Assembly (NCBI GenBank): GCA_021800575.1
Contig: JAJYYW010000074.1
Span: 1-6,962 of the forward strand
DNA from: a bacterium
GTDB lineage: Bacteria > JAMCPX01
Direction of reading: 5' to 3'
Length of the DNA stretch: 6,962 nt
The notes under the pieces are model-generated. The model saw only the letters and a list, made by a program, of their open reading frames with translations. It was not told where the DNA came from and did no database searches. The translations under genes were made by a program, and so were the position numbers. This document shows, in pieces, positions 1-6,398 of this stretch; within the stretch, counting starts at the first letter, position 1; each line of letters begins with the position of its first letter.

Positions 1-1
1 C

Positions 2-1546
2 GTCAGCACGTCCCTGTTTACCGTGACCGCAACAATATCGCTCGCACCATACGCCAATGCGCCGGACGGCAGTATGCCGGTGTCCCTGGCGCTGAGCCCG
101 GACAACAGCACCCTGTACGCGGCGCTTGCCGGTGAGAACGCCGTGGCTGTCATCACGACGTCCACGGACACGGTGGGCGGCAGGATCCCGACAGCATGGT
201 ATCCTGCTGCGATTGCCGTGAGCCCCGACGGTAGCATGCTGTACGTCGCGAATGCGAACGGCGTGGGTGCAGGTCCGAACACGCAGGGGCAGTACATCGG
301 CGCCATGATCCAGGGCTCGGTGTCCACTATCCCGCTGAATGCGCTGACCCTCAGCCTCACGACCCAGCAGGTGGGAGCGAACAACTGTCCCTATGCCTGG
401 GAACAGCAAAACAATTTCCCGTGGAGCAAGCTCAAACATGTCGTCTTCATCATCCGGGAGAACAAGACCTACGACGCCTACTTCGGTGACCTCGGCAGGG
501 GCAACGGCGACCCGTCTCTTGCCATCTACGGCAAGCAGTACACGCCCAACAGCCATGCGCTCGCGGACCAGTTTTGCCTGTCGGACAATTTTTATGCAGA
601 GGGACAATCGTCCGTGCAGGGGCACCAGTGGCTCAAGGGCGCCAATTCCACGGACTTCGTGGAAAAGACATGGATTCAGGACTACTCGGGCAGGGGTCTG
701 TCCGACCCCCTGTACGTGACCAGCCTCGTCATCCCCGATGCGGGCTACTTTTTCGAGTATCTGCTGTCGCTGGGCATCAGTTTCCGTAACTACGGGGAGT
801 TCGTCAACCTGAGTATCCCCCAGCTACTGAACACGTACACGAGCCATGTGTATCCATGGCCGGGATTCAACCTTGGCGTGCGGGACACGACCAAGGCAGC
901 AGATTTCATCCAGGAACTGAACGGGTACATTGCACAAGGAAAGCTGCCGCAGTTCATCTATATATGGCTGCCCAATGACCACATGGAAGGGACCAGCCCC
1001 GGGGACCCGACTCCGCAGTCGTTCGTTGCGGACAACGATGCAGGACTCGGCATGATCGTTGACGCGCTGACACATAGTCCGTTCTGGAAGGACATGGTCA
1101 TCTTCGTCACCGAGGACGATCCGCAGGGTGTCATGGACCACGTGGACGCCATGCGGATGTACAGCCTGGTGATAAGCCCGTATGCGAAGCGCGGGTATAT
1201 CTCCAACGTACATTATTCTCTCACCAGCATGTTCAAGACAGCAGAGCTGATCTTCGGTATCAAGCCCCTAAGCCAGTTCGACGCATCGGCAAACTCCATG
1301 GCGGACTGCTTCACGCCGACCGCGAATTTTGCGCCGTACACGGCAATCCCCATGGGCGTACCGTTTACCTACAACTCGATGAGCTCGCCCGGAGCCCGGA
1401 CTTCCATACATCTTGATTTTACCGACCCGGACAACCCGCAGGCGTCGCAGGAAATGCAGGCCATTCAGTGGCTGGTGCTCAAGGGCAGGGCAGGGTACAA
1501 CTATTACATGAAGCACAAGCCGCCGGTGACCCCGGCCGGCGACTGA
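2..1546 (+). CDS. YncE-type beta-propeller / phosphoesterase fusion protein (5' partial)
   Basis: The frame is open to the left edge, so the true start lies outside the window; the GTG at 23 is probably internal. Numbering from that GTG, residues 17-80 carry two YVTN/YncE-like propeller blades (LALSPDNSTLYAAL and IAVSPDGSMLYVANANG). From about residue 136 it becomes a phosphoesterase-type alkaline phosphatase superfamily domain. Visible motifs are RENKTYDAYFG (145-155), GHQW (200-203), NDH (318-320), TEDD (363-366), DHVDAMR (372-378) and H397; the acidic and histidine residues are the expected metal ligands. Such fusions are normally secreted or periplasmic and much longer, with most of the propeller upstream. 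The likely role is metal-dependent hydrolysis of phosphoesters; the substrate cannot be read from sequence. It ends in TGA 35 nt before the next gene, probably in one operon. The family call is firm; the function is general. Confidence 0.9.
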   Translation, partial: VSTSLFTVTATISLAPYANAPDGSMPVSLALSPDNSTLYAALAGENAVAVITTSTDTVGGRIPTAWYPAAIAVSPDGSMLYVANANGVGAGPNTQGQYIGAMIQGSVSTIPLNALTLSLTTQQVGANNCPYAWEQQNNFPWSKLKHVVFIIRENKTYDAYFGDLGRGNGDPSLAIYGKQYTPNSHALADQFCLSDNFYAEGQSSVQGHQWLKGANSTDFVEKTWIQDYSGRGLSDPLYVTSLVIPDAGYFFEYLLSLGISFRNYGEFVNLSIPQLLNTYTSHVYPWPGFNLGVRDTTKAADFIQELNGYIAQGKLPQFIYIWLPNDHMEGTSPGDPTPQSFVADNDAGLGMIVDALTHSPFWKDMVIFVTEDDPQGVMDHVDAMRMYSLVISPYAKRGYISNVHYSLTSMFKTAELIFGIKPLSQFDASANSMADCFTPTANFAPYTAIPMGVPFTYNSMSSPGARTSIHLDFTDPDNPQASQEMQAIQWLVLKGRAGYNYYMKHKPPVTPAGD

Positions 1547-1581
1547 ACCGGAATGCAGACGATGGACAGGAGTAACGTGCG

Positions 1582-2595
1582 GTGATCATGCACAAGACCC
1601 GGGTGCGTCTTCGGTTACTTCTGTGGACCGCTGTCCTTGGACTGGCGGTTCCTGCAGGCCTTGCATCGTGTACACGACATACTCCGGCGGCCCCGTTTGT
1701 GGTTGTCCCGCAGACATCCTATGATTTTTCGCACCTCGATGCGGGGGATGTCGTGACCCACGATTTCCATATACAAAATACCGGCAGGGCGCCGCTGTTC
1801 ATCCAGGGAATCATGTCCCCGTGCAGGTGCATCTTCGCACAGGTGCAAAACCGCGAGATTGCACCCGGGGGAGATATCGCGATGTCCGTGCGGCTGGATA
1901 CGAAGGGACTGAACGGCCGTGTTGACCAGAGAATCATCGTGTATACCAATGCGTCCAACGAGCGGGCGCTCGCGTTCAAGGTAACCGCATTTGTGCGGCA
2001 GCTTTTTACCCTGCAGCCCGGACGCGTGGATTTCGGGGATATCCATGACAACCGGGCCCTTTCACAAACCGTAGTCTTCACGGCAACATCCTTCGGCATC
2101 ACGTCGGTAACGTCAACGTCCCCCTATGTGCACACCGGCCTGCACACAACAGGAGACCACGCGTATACCATCGGGATCCGGATCGACAGGGCACTCCCTG
2201 CCGGCCTGCTGCAGAGTTCGGTCCTCCTGCACACAGGGTCTTCCCGGTATCCCGTCCTGACCATTCCGGTGAAGGCGAACAAGATGTTCGATCTGCGCGC
2301 AAACCCGGACAAGATCTTTGCCGGTATCCTGTTGAAGGGCAGGGAGTCATCGGTGTTTGGTACGTATCTGTTCAGCCGTCACAAAAAGCCGTTTACGCTG
2401 AACACGGTCTTCGATACCAAGGGCTATCTGCACATAGAGGTCCAGCGGTTTGCCCCGGACATCTATAAACTCAACGTCAGGGCAAAGCCGTTCGATCGCG
2501 CAGGCGAGTACACCACGGACATCATCGTCCATACCAGTGACGCAAGAACACCGGTCCTCCAGATACCGTTCAGGGTCATCGTGATGGACAAGTAG
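1582..2595 (+). CDS. DUF1573-type lipoprotein
   Basis: This 337-aa protein starts at GTG 1582, preceded by AGGAG at 1568-1572 with 9 nt spacing. The ATG at 1588 is in frame but sits 15 nt from that site. Basic residues 5-11 and a hydrophobic stretch lead to the lipobox LASC, so C30 is probably lipidated after signal peptidase II cleavage. Residues about 38-137 match the DUF1573 pattern: YDFSHLDAGDVVTHDFHIQNTG followed by PLFIQGIMSPCRC. Two further beta-rich repeats follow, about 141-231 (beginning LQPGRVDFGDI) and 235-337, so it looks like three Ig-like modules. The family usually has CGC where this protein has CRC (C81, C83). DUF1573 domains are of unknown molecular role and are usually found in exported proteins. 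It lies directly after the phosphoesterase fusion and probably shares its transcript. The lipoprotein call is strong; the family call is good. Confidence 0.82.
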   Translation: MIMHKTRVRLRLLLWTAVLGLAVPAGLASCTRHTPAAPFVVVPQTSYDFSHLDAGDVVTHDFHIQNTGRAPLFIQGIMSPCRCIFAQVQNREIAPGGDIAMSVRLDTKGLNGRVDQRIIVYTNASNERALAFKVTAFVRQLFTLQPGRVDFGDIHDNRALSQTVVFTATSFGITSVTSTSPYVHTGLHTTGDHAYTIGIRIDRALPAGLLQSSVLLHTGSSRYPVLTIPVKANKMFDLRANPDKIFAGILLKGRESSVFGTYLFSRHKKPFTLNTVFDTKGYLHIEVQRFAPDIYKLNVRAKPFDRAGEYTTDIIVHTSDARTPVLQIPFRVIVMDK

Positions 2596-2655
2596 GACCG
2601 TCTGCCCGATGACGACGTACCAAACTCCGTGATTGTTGTTTCACTTTTATGCCGA

Positions 2656-3360
2656 CTACCATACATAAGGCAGCAGCCTGAACCTGACCTTTGTGCAGTA
2701 CTCTTTGTATCCGGGCAGTTGTGCTAAGAGTATTTTTTCTTCGTTCAGGATCCTGAACACCAGGGAAACCGGTACTTCGATAAAGGGGACAACACCCCAG
2801 TATGAGCCCAGAGCAACCGGTGTGGACATGAACAGCACGATAGATCCCAGATACATCGGGTGACGGATAATCCGGTAGGGCCCTGTGGTTATGACCGTCT
2901 GGTCTTTATCCACCTGGATCACCCGTGAAGCGTATCTGTTCACTTTAAAGACAGCGAAGATAAAAAGATAGCCTGCAAGGACCAGCACATTCGCCATGAT
3001 GACAATACCCGCGGGTACGTCCGACCAGCCAAAGCGGCGGTCGAACCCTGAAACGAGATAACCTGCAATAAAAAACAGGAGCGAGACAGAGACAATCCTT
3101 TTCTGTTCCGGTTCCCGCTCCCGCAGTCTCAGCCGGCGCAGCAAAAATCTCGGATCTCGTTTGAAGAAGTAACTGACAACGAGGACCATAGGGACGAGCA
3201 AGACGGCCATATAAACGTACGCCTGCCAGTAGTGGATCGTGCCTGCCGGTAAAAAAACAAGGATGGCCAGCAGCAGAAGAACTGCACCCGGGAAGACGAC
3301 CATCTTCCTTTTTAAGCCCTTCAGCTCATCTGGCTGGAGTTTAAATTCTGTATCCGCCAT
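2656..3360 (-). CDS. ICMT / phospholipid methyltransferase family membrane protein
   Basis: This 234-aa polytopic membrane protein has hydrophobic segments near residues 21-38, 44-64, 89-104, 116-138 and 170-205. The diagnostic C-terminal signature is present: TGPYRIIRHPMYLG (159-172), then NEEKILLAQLPGYKEY (206-221). In the isoprenylcysteine carboxyl methyltransferase and phospholipid methyltransferase superfamily these parts bind S-adenosylmethionine at the membrane face. The length is normal for bacterial members. The substrate is not known for most bacterial homologues; protein isoprenylcysteine is unlikely, and lipid or small-molecule methylation is an inference. The start ATG (complement of 3358-3360) is preceded by GGGAGAGAGG, a close purine-rich ribosome site. 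The gene is convergent with the DUF1573 gene, with 60 nt between the two stops and no clear terminator there. It is probably monocistronic, from the promoter at 3405-3432. Confidence 0.87.
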   Translation of the reverse strand: MADTEFKLQPDELKGLKRKMVVFPGAVLLLLAILVFLPAGTIHYWQAYVYMAVLLVPMVLVVSYFFKRDPRFLLRRLRLREREPEQKRIVSVSLLFFIAGYLVSGFDRRFGWSDVPAGIVIMANVLVLAGYLFIFAVFKVNRYASRVIQVDKDQTVITTGPYRIIRHPMYLGSIVLFMSTPVALGSYWGVVPFIEVPVSLVFRILNEEKILLAQLPGYKEYCTKVRFRLLPYVW

Positions 3361-3382
3361 CCTCTCTCCCGAACGGAGTTAC

Positions 3383-3396
3383 AAGGGGAGCCCCTT
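3383..3396. repeat. Short palindrome AAGGGGAGCCCCTT
   Basis: This inverted repeat lies in the presumed 5' leader of the membrane methyltransferase gene, 22 nt upstream of its start. As RNA it gives a stem of about 5 bp with a 4-nt loop. It could be a small leader hairpin or a protein site; it lacks a T-tract on either strand, so it is not a convincing terminator. The rest of 3361-3597 shows no gene I can support. Confidence 0.35.
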
Positions 3397-3404
3397 TATC
3401 TCTA

Positions 3405-3432
3405 AGTGTAGCATGGAACAGGATAAACACAA
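3405..3432 (-). promoter_or_regulatory. Candidate promoter for the membrane methyltransferase gene
   Basis: Read on the minus strand, TTGTGT (complement of 3427-3432) is followed by a 16-nt spacer and TACACT (complement of 3405-3410). A TGC immediately before TACACT makes it an extended -10. The -35 is weak (3 of 6), so the extended -10 would carry recognition. Transcription would begin near 3397, giving a leader of about 37 nt that includes the short palindrome at 3383-3396. This is inferred from consensus only. Confidence 0.4.
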
Positions 3433-3597
3433 GAGGCGGTTGCAAATTGCGACCACCGATAAGGGAAAAGTTTTTTTGAGATTCCGGGTTGGAATATCAA
3501 ATAAAGCGGATCGCTGCGGCCGCAGGTAATTCCTCTGTGTCTTTTCCGGGCATGGAATCGTCATGCTTTTCGGTAGTTAATCTGAAACGTACCGTTC

Positions 3598-3625
3598 TTG
3601 ACTTCCGGTATATCAAAGGTATAAA
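3598..3625 (+). promoter_or_regulatory. Sigma70-like promoter of the antitoxin gene, probably leaderless
   Basis: TTGACT at 3598-3603 and TATAAA at 3620-3625 are separated by 16 nt, each matching 5 of 6 consensus bases. The predicted transcription start is about 3631-3633, on or next to the ATG at 3633. The only purine-rich sequence before that ATG (AAAGG, 3614-3618) lies upstream of the predicted start and 14 nt from the ATG. Initiation on a leaderless message is therefore the simplest reading. Confidence 0.5.
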
Positions 3626-3632
3626 TCATACT

Positions 3633-3854
3633 ATGAAGGCTCGTGAGTTCGATATAAATTTTGATGAAGGCAAGGATATTTCAAAACATCTGGATCTATC
3701 CAAATCGAGAAGGCCCGGGCAGGAGCAGAAAAGGGTAAATGTTGATTTTCCTCTCTGGATGATCAGCCTGCTTGACAAAGAGGCGAGACGCCTGTGTGTT
3801 CCCCGGCAATCTATAATTAAGCTCTGGATTGCAGAACACTTTGAAAAGGCATAA
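3633..3854 (+). CDS. brnA-like: BrnA-like CopG-family antitoxin (orphan)
   Basis: This 73-aa protein begins MKAREFDINFDEGKDISKHL and contains a QKRVNVDFP strand, WMISLLDKEA and a final helix around RQSIIKLWIAEHFEKA. This is the standard layout of CopG/BrnA-type antitoxins: an acidic N-terminal toxin-contacting part, then a ribbon-helix-helix DNA-binding half. Known BrnA proteins neutralise the RNase toxin BrnT and repress their own operon, with brnT usually just upstream. Here the 270 nt upstream contain no BrnT-like frame, so it is an orphan or has lost its partner. The frame stays open up to 3489, but the extra 48 residues are unlike the family, so ATG 3633 is preferred. Its stop at 3852-3854 nearly touches the next possible start at 3856, suggesting a shared transcript. 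The usual family position LGVPRQS reads LCVPRQS here. The antitoxin family is firm; activity without a toxin is unknown. Confidence 0.85.
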   Translation: MKAREFDINFDEGKDISKHLDLSKSRRPGQEQKRVNVDFPLWMISLLDKEARRLCVPRQSIIKLWIAEHFEKA

Positions 3855-3897
3855 TATGTCCTCTCAGGATACGCCCCTTAATCGAAAGAAGGATACA

Positions 3898-4335
3898 ATG
3901 AACAGGAAAGATCACACAACGGAACTTTTTAAACAACAGCTGAACTGTGCACAATCGGTTTTTACCGCATACCGGCAGACGGAGACGATGGACGAGGAGA
4001 GCGCCTTAAAGCTCGCAACGGTTTTCGGGGCCGGCGTTTCGGCAACCGGCAGCAGTCTGTGCGGTGCAGTAACAGGCGCACTTATGGCCATTTCCATGAA
4101 ACACGGCAGAAAGGACATTGAATCCGTTAACGCAAAGATCAAGACCTACGAACTGGGAAGAAGGTTCATGGCTGAATTTTCAAAACGGCTGGGGTCCTGC
4201 GACTGCGAAAAAATCATCGGCATGAACATAGGTACACCGGAGAACATGCGGAAGGCGCAGGAGATGAACCTGTTCGCGACGAAATGTCTCAACGCTGTCA
4301 AAACAGCCGGTGATATCCTTGAGACCATGCTCTGA
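3898..4335 (+). CDS. C_GCAxxG_C_C family putative redox protein
   Basis: This protein has 145 aa from ATG 3898, which follows AAGAAGGA (3886-3893) with 4 nt spacing. An in-frame ATG at 3856 would give 159 aa; it has AAAAGG at 3844-3849 and would couple translation to the antitoxin stop, so both starts are possible. From 3898 the family cysteines are C17 (LNCAQSVF), C55 in SSLCGAVTGAL, C101 and C103 (GSCDCEK), and C130 (FATKCLNAV). A glycine-rich FGAGVSATG precedes C55. The central motif reads CGAVTG rather than the literal GCAxxG of the family name. The family is annotated as probable redox or metal-binding proteins, small, cytoplasmic, and common in anaerobes; the reaction is not established. 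It is probably co-transcribed from the antitoxin promoter. No terminator is strong after its stop. The family call is confident; the function is inferred. Confidence 0.86.
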   Translation: MNRKDHTTELFKQQLNCAQSVFTAYRQTETMDEESALKLATVFGAGVSATGSSLCGAVTGALMAISMKHGRKDIESVNAKIKTYELGRRFMAEFSKRLGSCDCEKIIGMNIGTPENMRKAQEMNLFATKCLNAVKTAGDILETML

Positions 4336-4374
4336 GATTCGTTTTACCGCAAAATTTCTCATTGCAGCACTGTC

Positions 4375-4397
4375 CTCTCACAGAAGAATGCTGAGAG
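4375..4397. terminator. Weak hairpin between convergent genes
   Basis: CTCTCA (4375-4380) and TGAGAG (4392-4397) can pair around an 11-nt loop, between the stop of the C_GCAxxG_C_C gene (4335) and that of the minus-strand exported protein (4413). Convergent stops 78 nt apart make a shared terminator plausible. However, the stem is only 6 bp and no good T-tract follows on either strand. Confidence 0.2.
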
Positions 4398-4412
4398 CCT
4401 TTCATGAACGAA

Positions 4413-5294
4413 TCAATCAATCCAGGTATACAATTCGCGGCTTGCTCCGATAAATTTTGTACCGTCAAAAAGCCGCATCTCATAAGTTCCTTCATAGATA
4501 TCCGAACTGACAAAAACCAGCACTTCGTCAATACCATCTCCATTCACGTCTGTAAGAGCAATAATTCTCTGTAGCGCATTATCATGCAATAAAAGAGTTG
4601 CCTTTTTGTTATCGACGGCAAATAAAAAGGAAGTATGCTCTATTGCCTTGTCTCCCAGGGTTGCGTATTCTTCGGATTTGAAATAATCTAACGATATAAA
4701 ATCATACGTCTTCCTGGAATGAGGAGGTACTATCCTGACGGCCTCACCAAAGCTGTACGTATAGCCTTTCATATACTTTTTCATTGCTGGTTCGTATTGT
4801 TTTACTGCATTCTTCTGCAACGGTTCAAAAGACCCGACATTGTTATTGGATAAAGCTTTACCTTTAACTGCTAATAATGAAGAGCTCACTGCATCGTCAT
4901 AATAGCCTTTACCCCAAACAATATTCTTTTCCAAAAGAAGTTCGCCGCAGGCTGCTGCATCTGTATTCATCTCACTCGGGCAGGGGTTGATAAATTTATT
5001 TACAGTTCCCGTGACTATCGCTGAAGACTTCGTAATTATTGAAAATGTATCTCCTTCTTTTATGGTGCTGAAAACGTCAAGCGGGAATATGATAGCTGCC
5101 GTTTTCGCCGGCATTATTTTGTCCGCGAGTTCGAGGAAGGCAGGCGGACGTACCAGAAAGAAATTGTCGAGAATAGTTACCGCCGGTGTTTTTATTCCGT
5201 TTTGCCCGGCTGCAGATACAAGGGGATACAAGAGGTTGACGAGTAAAATAATTGGCAGTATATCGAGCAGTATTCTTTTATTAAAGCGCTTCAT
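4413..5294 (-). CDS. Exported protein of unknown function with a calcium-loop-like C-terminus
   Basis: This 293-aa protein starts at ATG (complement of 5292-5294), preceded by GGGAGG with 4 nt spacing. A longer in-frame start at 5351 adds residues with no signal-peptide logic. Residues 1-30 form a typical Sec signal: MKRFNKR, a hydrophobic core LLDILPIILLVNLLYPL, and a probable cleavage around VSAAG. The mature part has three cysteines (C105, C116 and the nearby pattern NPCPSE/AAACGE). Residues 249-257, DVNGDGIDE, match the calcium-coordinating loop of FG-GAP/VCBS and EF-hand-like sites. They sit in the context IIALTDVNGDGIDEVLVFVSS, which is how a single FG-GAP repeat usually looks. I do not recognise the rest; KEGDTFSIITKSS near 79-91 has a beta-barrel feel. 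It is probably periplasmic or surface-exposed. It is a lone gene on the minus strand, more AT-rich than the genes to its right as read, and has no functional link to its neighbours. Confidence 0.75.
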   Translation of the reverse strand: MKRFNKRILLDILPIILLVNLLYPLVSAAGQNGIKTPAVTILDNFFLVRPPAFLELADKIMPAKTAAIIFPLDVFSTIKEGDTFSIITKSSAIVTGTVNKFINPCPSEMNTDAAACGELLLEKNIVWGKGYYDDAVSSSLLAVKGKALSNNNVGSFEPLQKNAVKQYEPAMKKYMKGYTYSFGEAVRIVPPHSRKTYDFISLDYFKSEEYATLGDKAIEHTSFLFAVDNKKATLLLHDNALQRIIALTDVNGDGIDEVLVFVSSDIYEGTYEMRLFDGTKFIGASRELYTWID

Positions 5295-5381
5295 ACATCC
5301 TCCCTTTTTAAAAGCTCTTATCCTGAGCCCTGTTGCCTCGTTTACCATCAACCACTTTCCGGAAGAACGTTACCTGATCAT

Positions 5382-5410
5382 ATTTTATCAAATTATTGTG
5401 GACTTATCCA
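5382..5410 (-). promoter_or_regulatory. Weak candidate promoter for the exported protein
   Basis: On the minus strand TGGATA (complement of 5405-5410) and TAAAAT (complement of 5382-5387) are 17 nt apart, matching consensus at 4 and 5 of 6 positions. Transcription would start near 5375, about 80 nt before the ATG. The region is AT-rich, so chance matches are likely. Confidence 0.28.
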
Positions 5411-5455
5411 TAAAATACACGGAGCTATCCTGCCCCTCCTTTTCCAGTACTTTGA

Positions 5456-5483
5456 TTGACATAATACGAATAAATACTATATA
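5456..5483 (+). promoter_or_regulatory. Promoter of the small-ORF / unknown protein / ORF6N unit
   Basis: TTGACA at 5456-5461 is a perfect -35 box. With a 16-nt spacer, TATATA at 5478-5483 serves as the -10 (4 of 6). Transcription would begin near 5490, only a few bases before the GGGGGAG ribosome site at 5493-5499. All three frames downstream (5505, 5558, 5875) could be read from it. CTATATAG at 5477-5484 is itself an 8-bp palindrome. Confidence 0.55.
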
Positions 5484-5504
5484 GAAATTATAGGGGGAGT
5501 TCGT

Positions 5505-5561
5505 ATGAAATCTCTTATAAGAGATAAGTTGTTTTGTTTTAACACGCAGGAGGCATTATGA
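5505..5561 (+). CDS. 18-residue small ORF, coupled to the next gene
   Basis: The frame encodes MKSLIRDKLFCFNTQEAL. Its ATG follows GGGGGAG (5493-5499) by 5 nt, one of the strongest ribosome sites in the window. Its TGA (5559-5561) overlaps the next gene's ATG (5558-5560) as ATGA, the classic arrangement for translational coupling. The coding part contains the 16-bp palindrome at 5510-5525 immediately after the start codon. The short length, good ribosome site and overlap suggest a leader peptide that controls access to the 97-aa gene, or a tiny protein. It has no codon run typical of amino-acid attenuators. Real translation is likely from the signals; the function is unknown, and no similar peptide is known to me. 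Confidence 0.45.
   Translation: MKSLIRDKLFCFNTQEAL
5510..5525. promoter_or_regulatory. 16-bp perfect palindrome, candidate operator or leader hairpin
   Basis: ATCTCTTATAAGAGAT is a perfect inverted repeat 27 nt downstream of the -10 box, roughly +20 to +35 relative to the predicted transcription start. As DNA it fits a dimeric repressor site. As RNA it forms a 6-bp stem with a UAUA loop just past the start codon of the 18-codon frame. The half-site CTCTTA/TAAGAG recurs in the hairpin at 6461-6483, with 3 nt between halves. Confidence 0.45.
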
Positions 5562-5851
5562 CGAAAAGTGATAAGGACGTCGCAATTAAAAACGGCAGAA
5601 GACTCTACCTCGCAACCTTCGAGCTCGTCAGCGGCGAGTACGGTCAGATATTCGAAAAGGCTTTCTATGCAAAAGATACAGAAAATCTGGAACATAAGGT
5701 CCACAAATATCTTTTCGAATACTATGGCGATGGCAATGTAACGGAAATAAAACAGGGCACGTACTATTACTTCAACGGCGAGGTTGCAGTCAAAGATCTC
5801 GGCTGGCAAAGGATCACCAGCTTTAAACAACTGGTCAGAAAACTATTGTAA
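5558..5851 (+). CDS. Hypothetical 97-aa protein
   Basis: The ATG at 5558 is preceded by AGGAGG (5548-5553) at 4 nt, an excellent ribosome site. I do not recognise a family. The product is soluble, mixed alpha/beta and rich in aromatics. It has a basic start (NGRRLYLATFELVSGEYGQ, 12-30), a charged amphipathic helix (about 38-56, ending HKYLFEYYGDG) and a beta-type second half with TYYYFNGEVAVKDLGW (68-83). It has no cysteine, membrane segment or signal peptide. It follows the small ORF by ATGA overlap and precedes the ORF6N gene by 23 nt, so the three probably form one transcript. Compact unknown genes like this are common in phage-derived or accessory regions, which fits the local AT-rich composition. 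The gene is very likely real because of its ribosome site and spacing; the function is open. Confidence 0.75.
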   Translation: MTKSDKDVAIKNGRRLYLATFELVSGEYGQIFEKAFYAKDTENLEHKVHKYLFEYYGDGNVTEIKQGTYYYFNGEVAVKDLGWQRITSFKQLVRKLL

Positions 5852-5874
5852 TAATTTAGGCAACGGGAGGACTC

Positions 5875-6393
5875 GTGAAACCAAAAGCACTTGTACCAAT
5901 CGAAACCATCGAACAGAAGATCCTGCTCATACGCGGACAGAAGGTCCTGCTGGACAGAGACCTGGCAGAGCTTTATGGGGTATCTACAAGAGATTTAAAT
6001 AAAGCTGTCTCCCGGAATTTAACAAGATTTCCTGATGATTTTATGATCCAACTTTCGAAAAATGAATTCGAAAACTTGAAGTTCCATTTTGGAACATCAA
6101 GTTGGGGTGGAACCCGCAAACTGCCAAAAGCATTTACAGAACAGGGCATTGCTATGCTTTCAAGCATTCTTAACAGTGAACGAGCCATACAGGTCAATAT
6201 TGCTATTATTAGGGTATTCGTTAAGCTCAGAGAGATCCTCTCTTCCCATAAAGAGCTTGCTCAAAAATTATCCCAGCTCGAAAGAAAAATAGAAAACCAT
6301 GATGAAGAAATAAAAGTCATATTCGATGCCATCCGTAAGCTTATGGTTCAACCCGAACCCGAGCCCAAGCACCGTAAAATAGGATTCCTGTGA
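5875..6393 (+). CDS. ORF6N domain-containing protein, copy 1
   Basis: This 172-aa protein starts at GTG 5875, 4 nt after GGGAGG (5865-5870). Residues 8-60 carry the ORF6N signature ([23 protein letters not shown], then ELYGV, LNKAVSRNL, RFPDDFMIQL). The following KLPKAFTEQGIAMLSSIL (82-99) and NIAIIRVFVKLRE (108-120) segments are the usual continuation. Residues about 125-156 are heptad-like (coiled coil), followed by a proline/acid tail PEPEPKHRK. ORF6N domains were described in phage proteins related to KilA-N/Bro antirepressors and are thought to bind DNA. Full-length bacterial homologues of this size are common as chromosomal stand-alone genes of unknown role. It is probably a DNA-binding regulator or a relic of phage origin, and co-transcribed with the 97-aa gene. 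No integrase, capsid or repressor gene is present here. Confidence 0.88.
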   Translation: MKPKALVPIETIEQKILLIRGQKVLLDRDLAELYGVSTRDLNKAVSRNLTRFPDDFMIQLSKNEFENLKFHFGTSSWGGTRKLPKAFTEQGIAMLSSILNSERAIQVNIAIIRVFVKLREILSSHKELAQKLSQLERKIENHDEEIKVIFDAIRKLMVQPEPEPKHRKIGFL

Positions 6394-6398
6394 AATAA

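Noticed and set aside
824..1213. 129-codon minus-strand frame inside the phosphoesterase gene
   Set aside because: It is a shadow of the GC-rich coding strand; the product is low in normal domain features and lies opposite conserved catalytic motifs.
3239..3529. 96-codon plus-strand frame across the start of the membrane methyltransferase gene
   Set aside because: It overlaps the true N-terminal coding region and its likely promoter; the product shows no recognisable pattern.
3489..3632. 48-residue N-terminal extension of the antitoxin frame
   Set aside because: The extra residues have no similarity to BrnA-type proteins, no ribosome site at 3489, and they cross the promoter; MKAREFD at 3633 is the family's normal start.
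3380..3632. Possible BrnT toxin remnant upstream of the antitoxin
   Set aside because: All three plus-strand frames were read; none shows BrnT-type motifs such as the ISARK segment, and each is broken by stops.
5404..5412. TTATCCATA resembling a DnaA box
   Set aside because: A single box with one mismatch in AT-rich DNA, without a cluster or origin genes nearby; most likely chance.
4987..5484. 165-codon plus-strand open frame opposite the exported protein
   Set aside because: It is antisense to a gene with a signal peptide and a strong ribosome site, and its own product has no sensible domain or start signal.
5477..5830. 117-codon minus-strand frame opposite the 97-aa gene
   Set aside because: The plus-strand gene has a perfect ribosome site and operon spacing; the opposite frame has neither.
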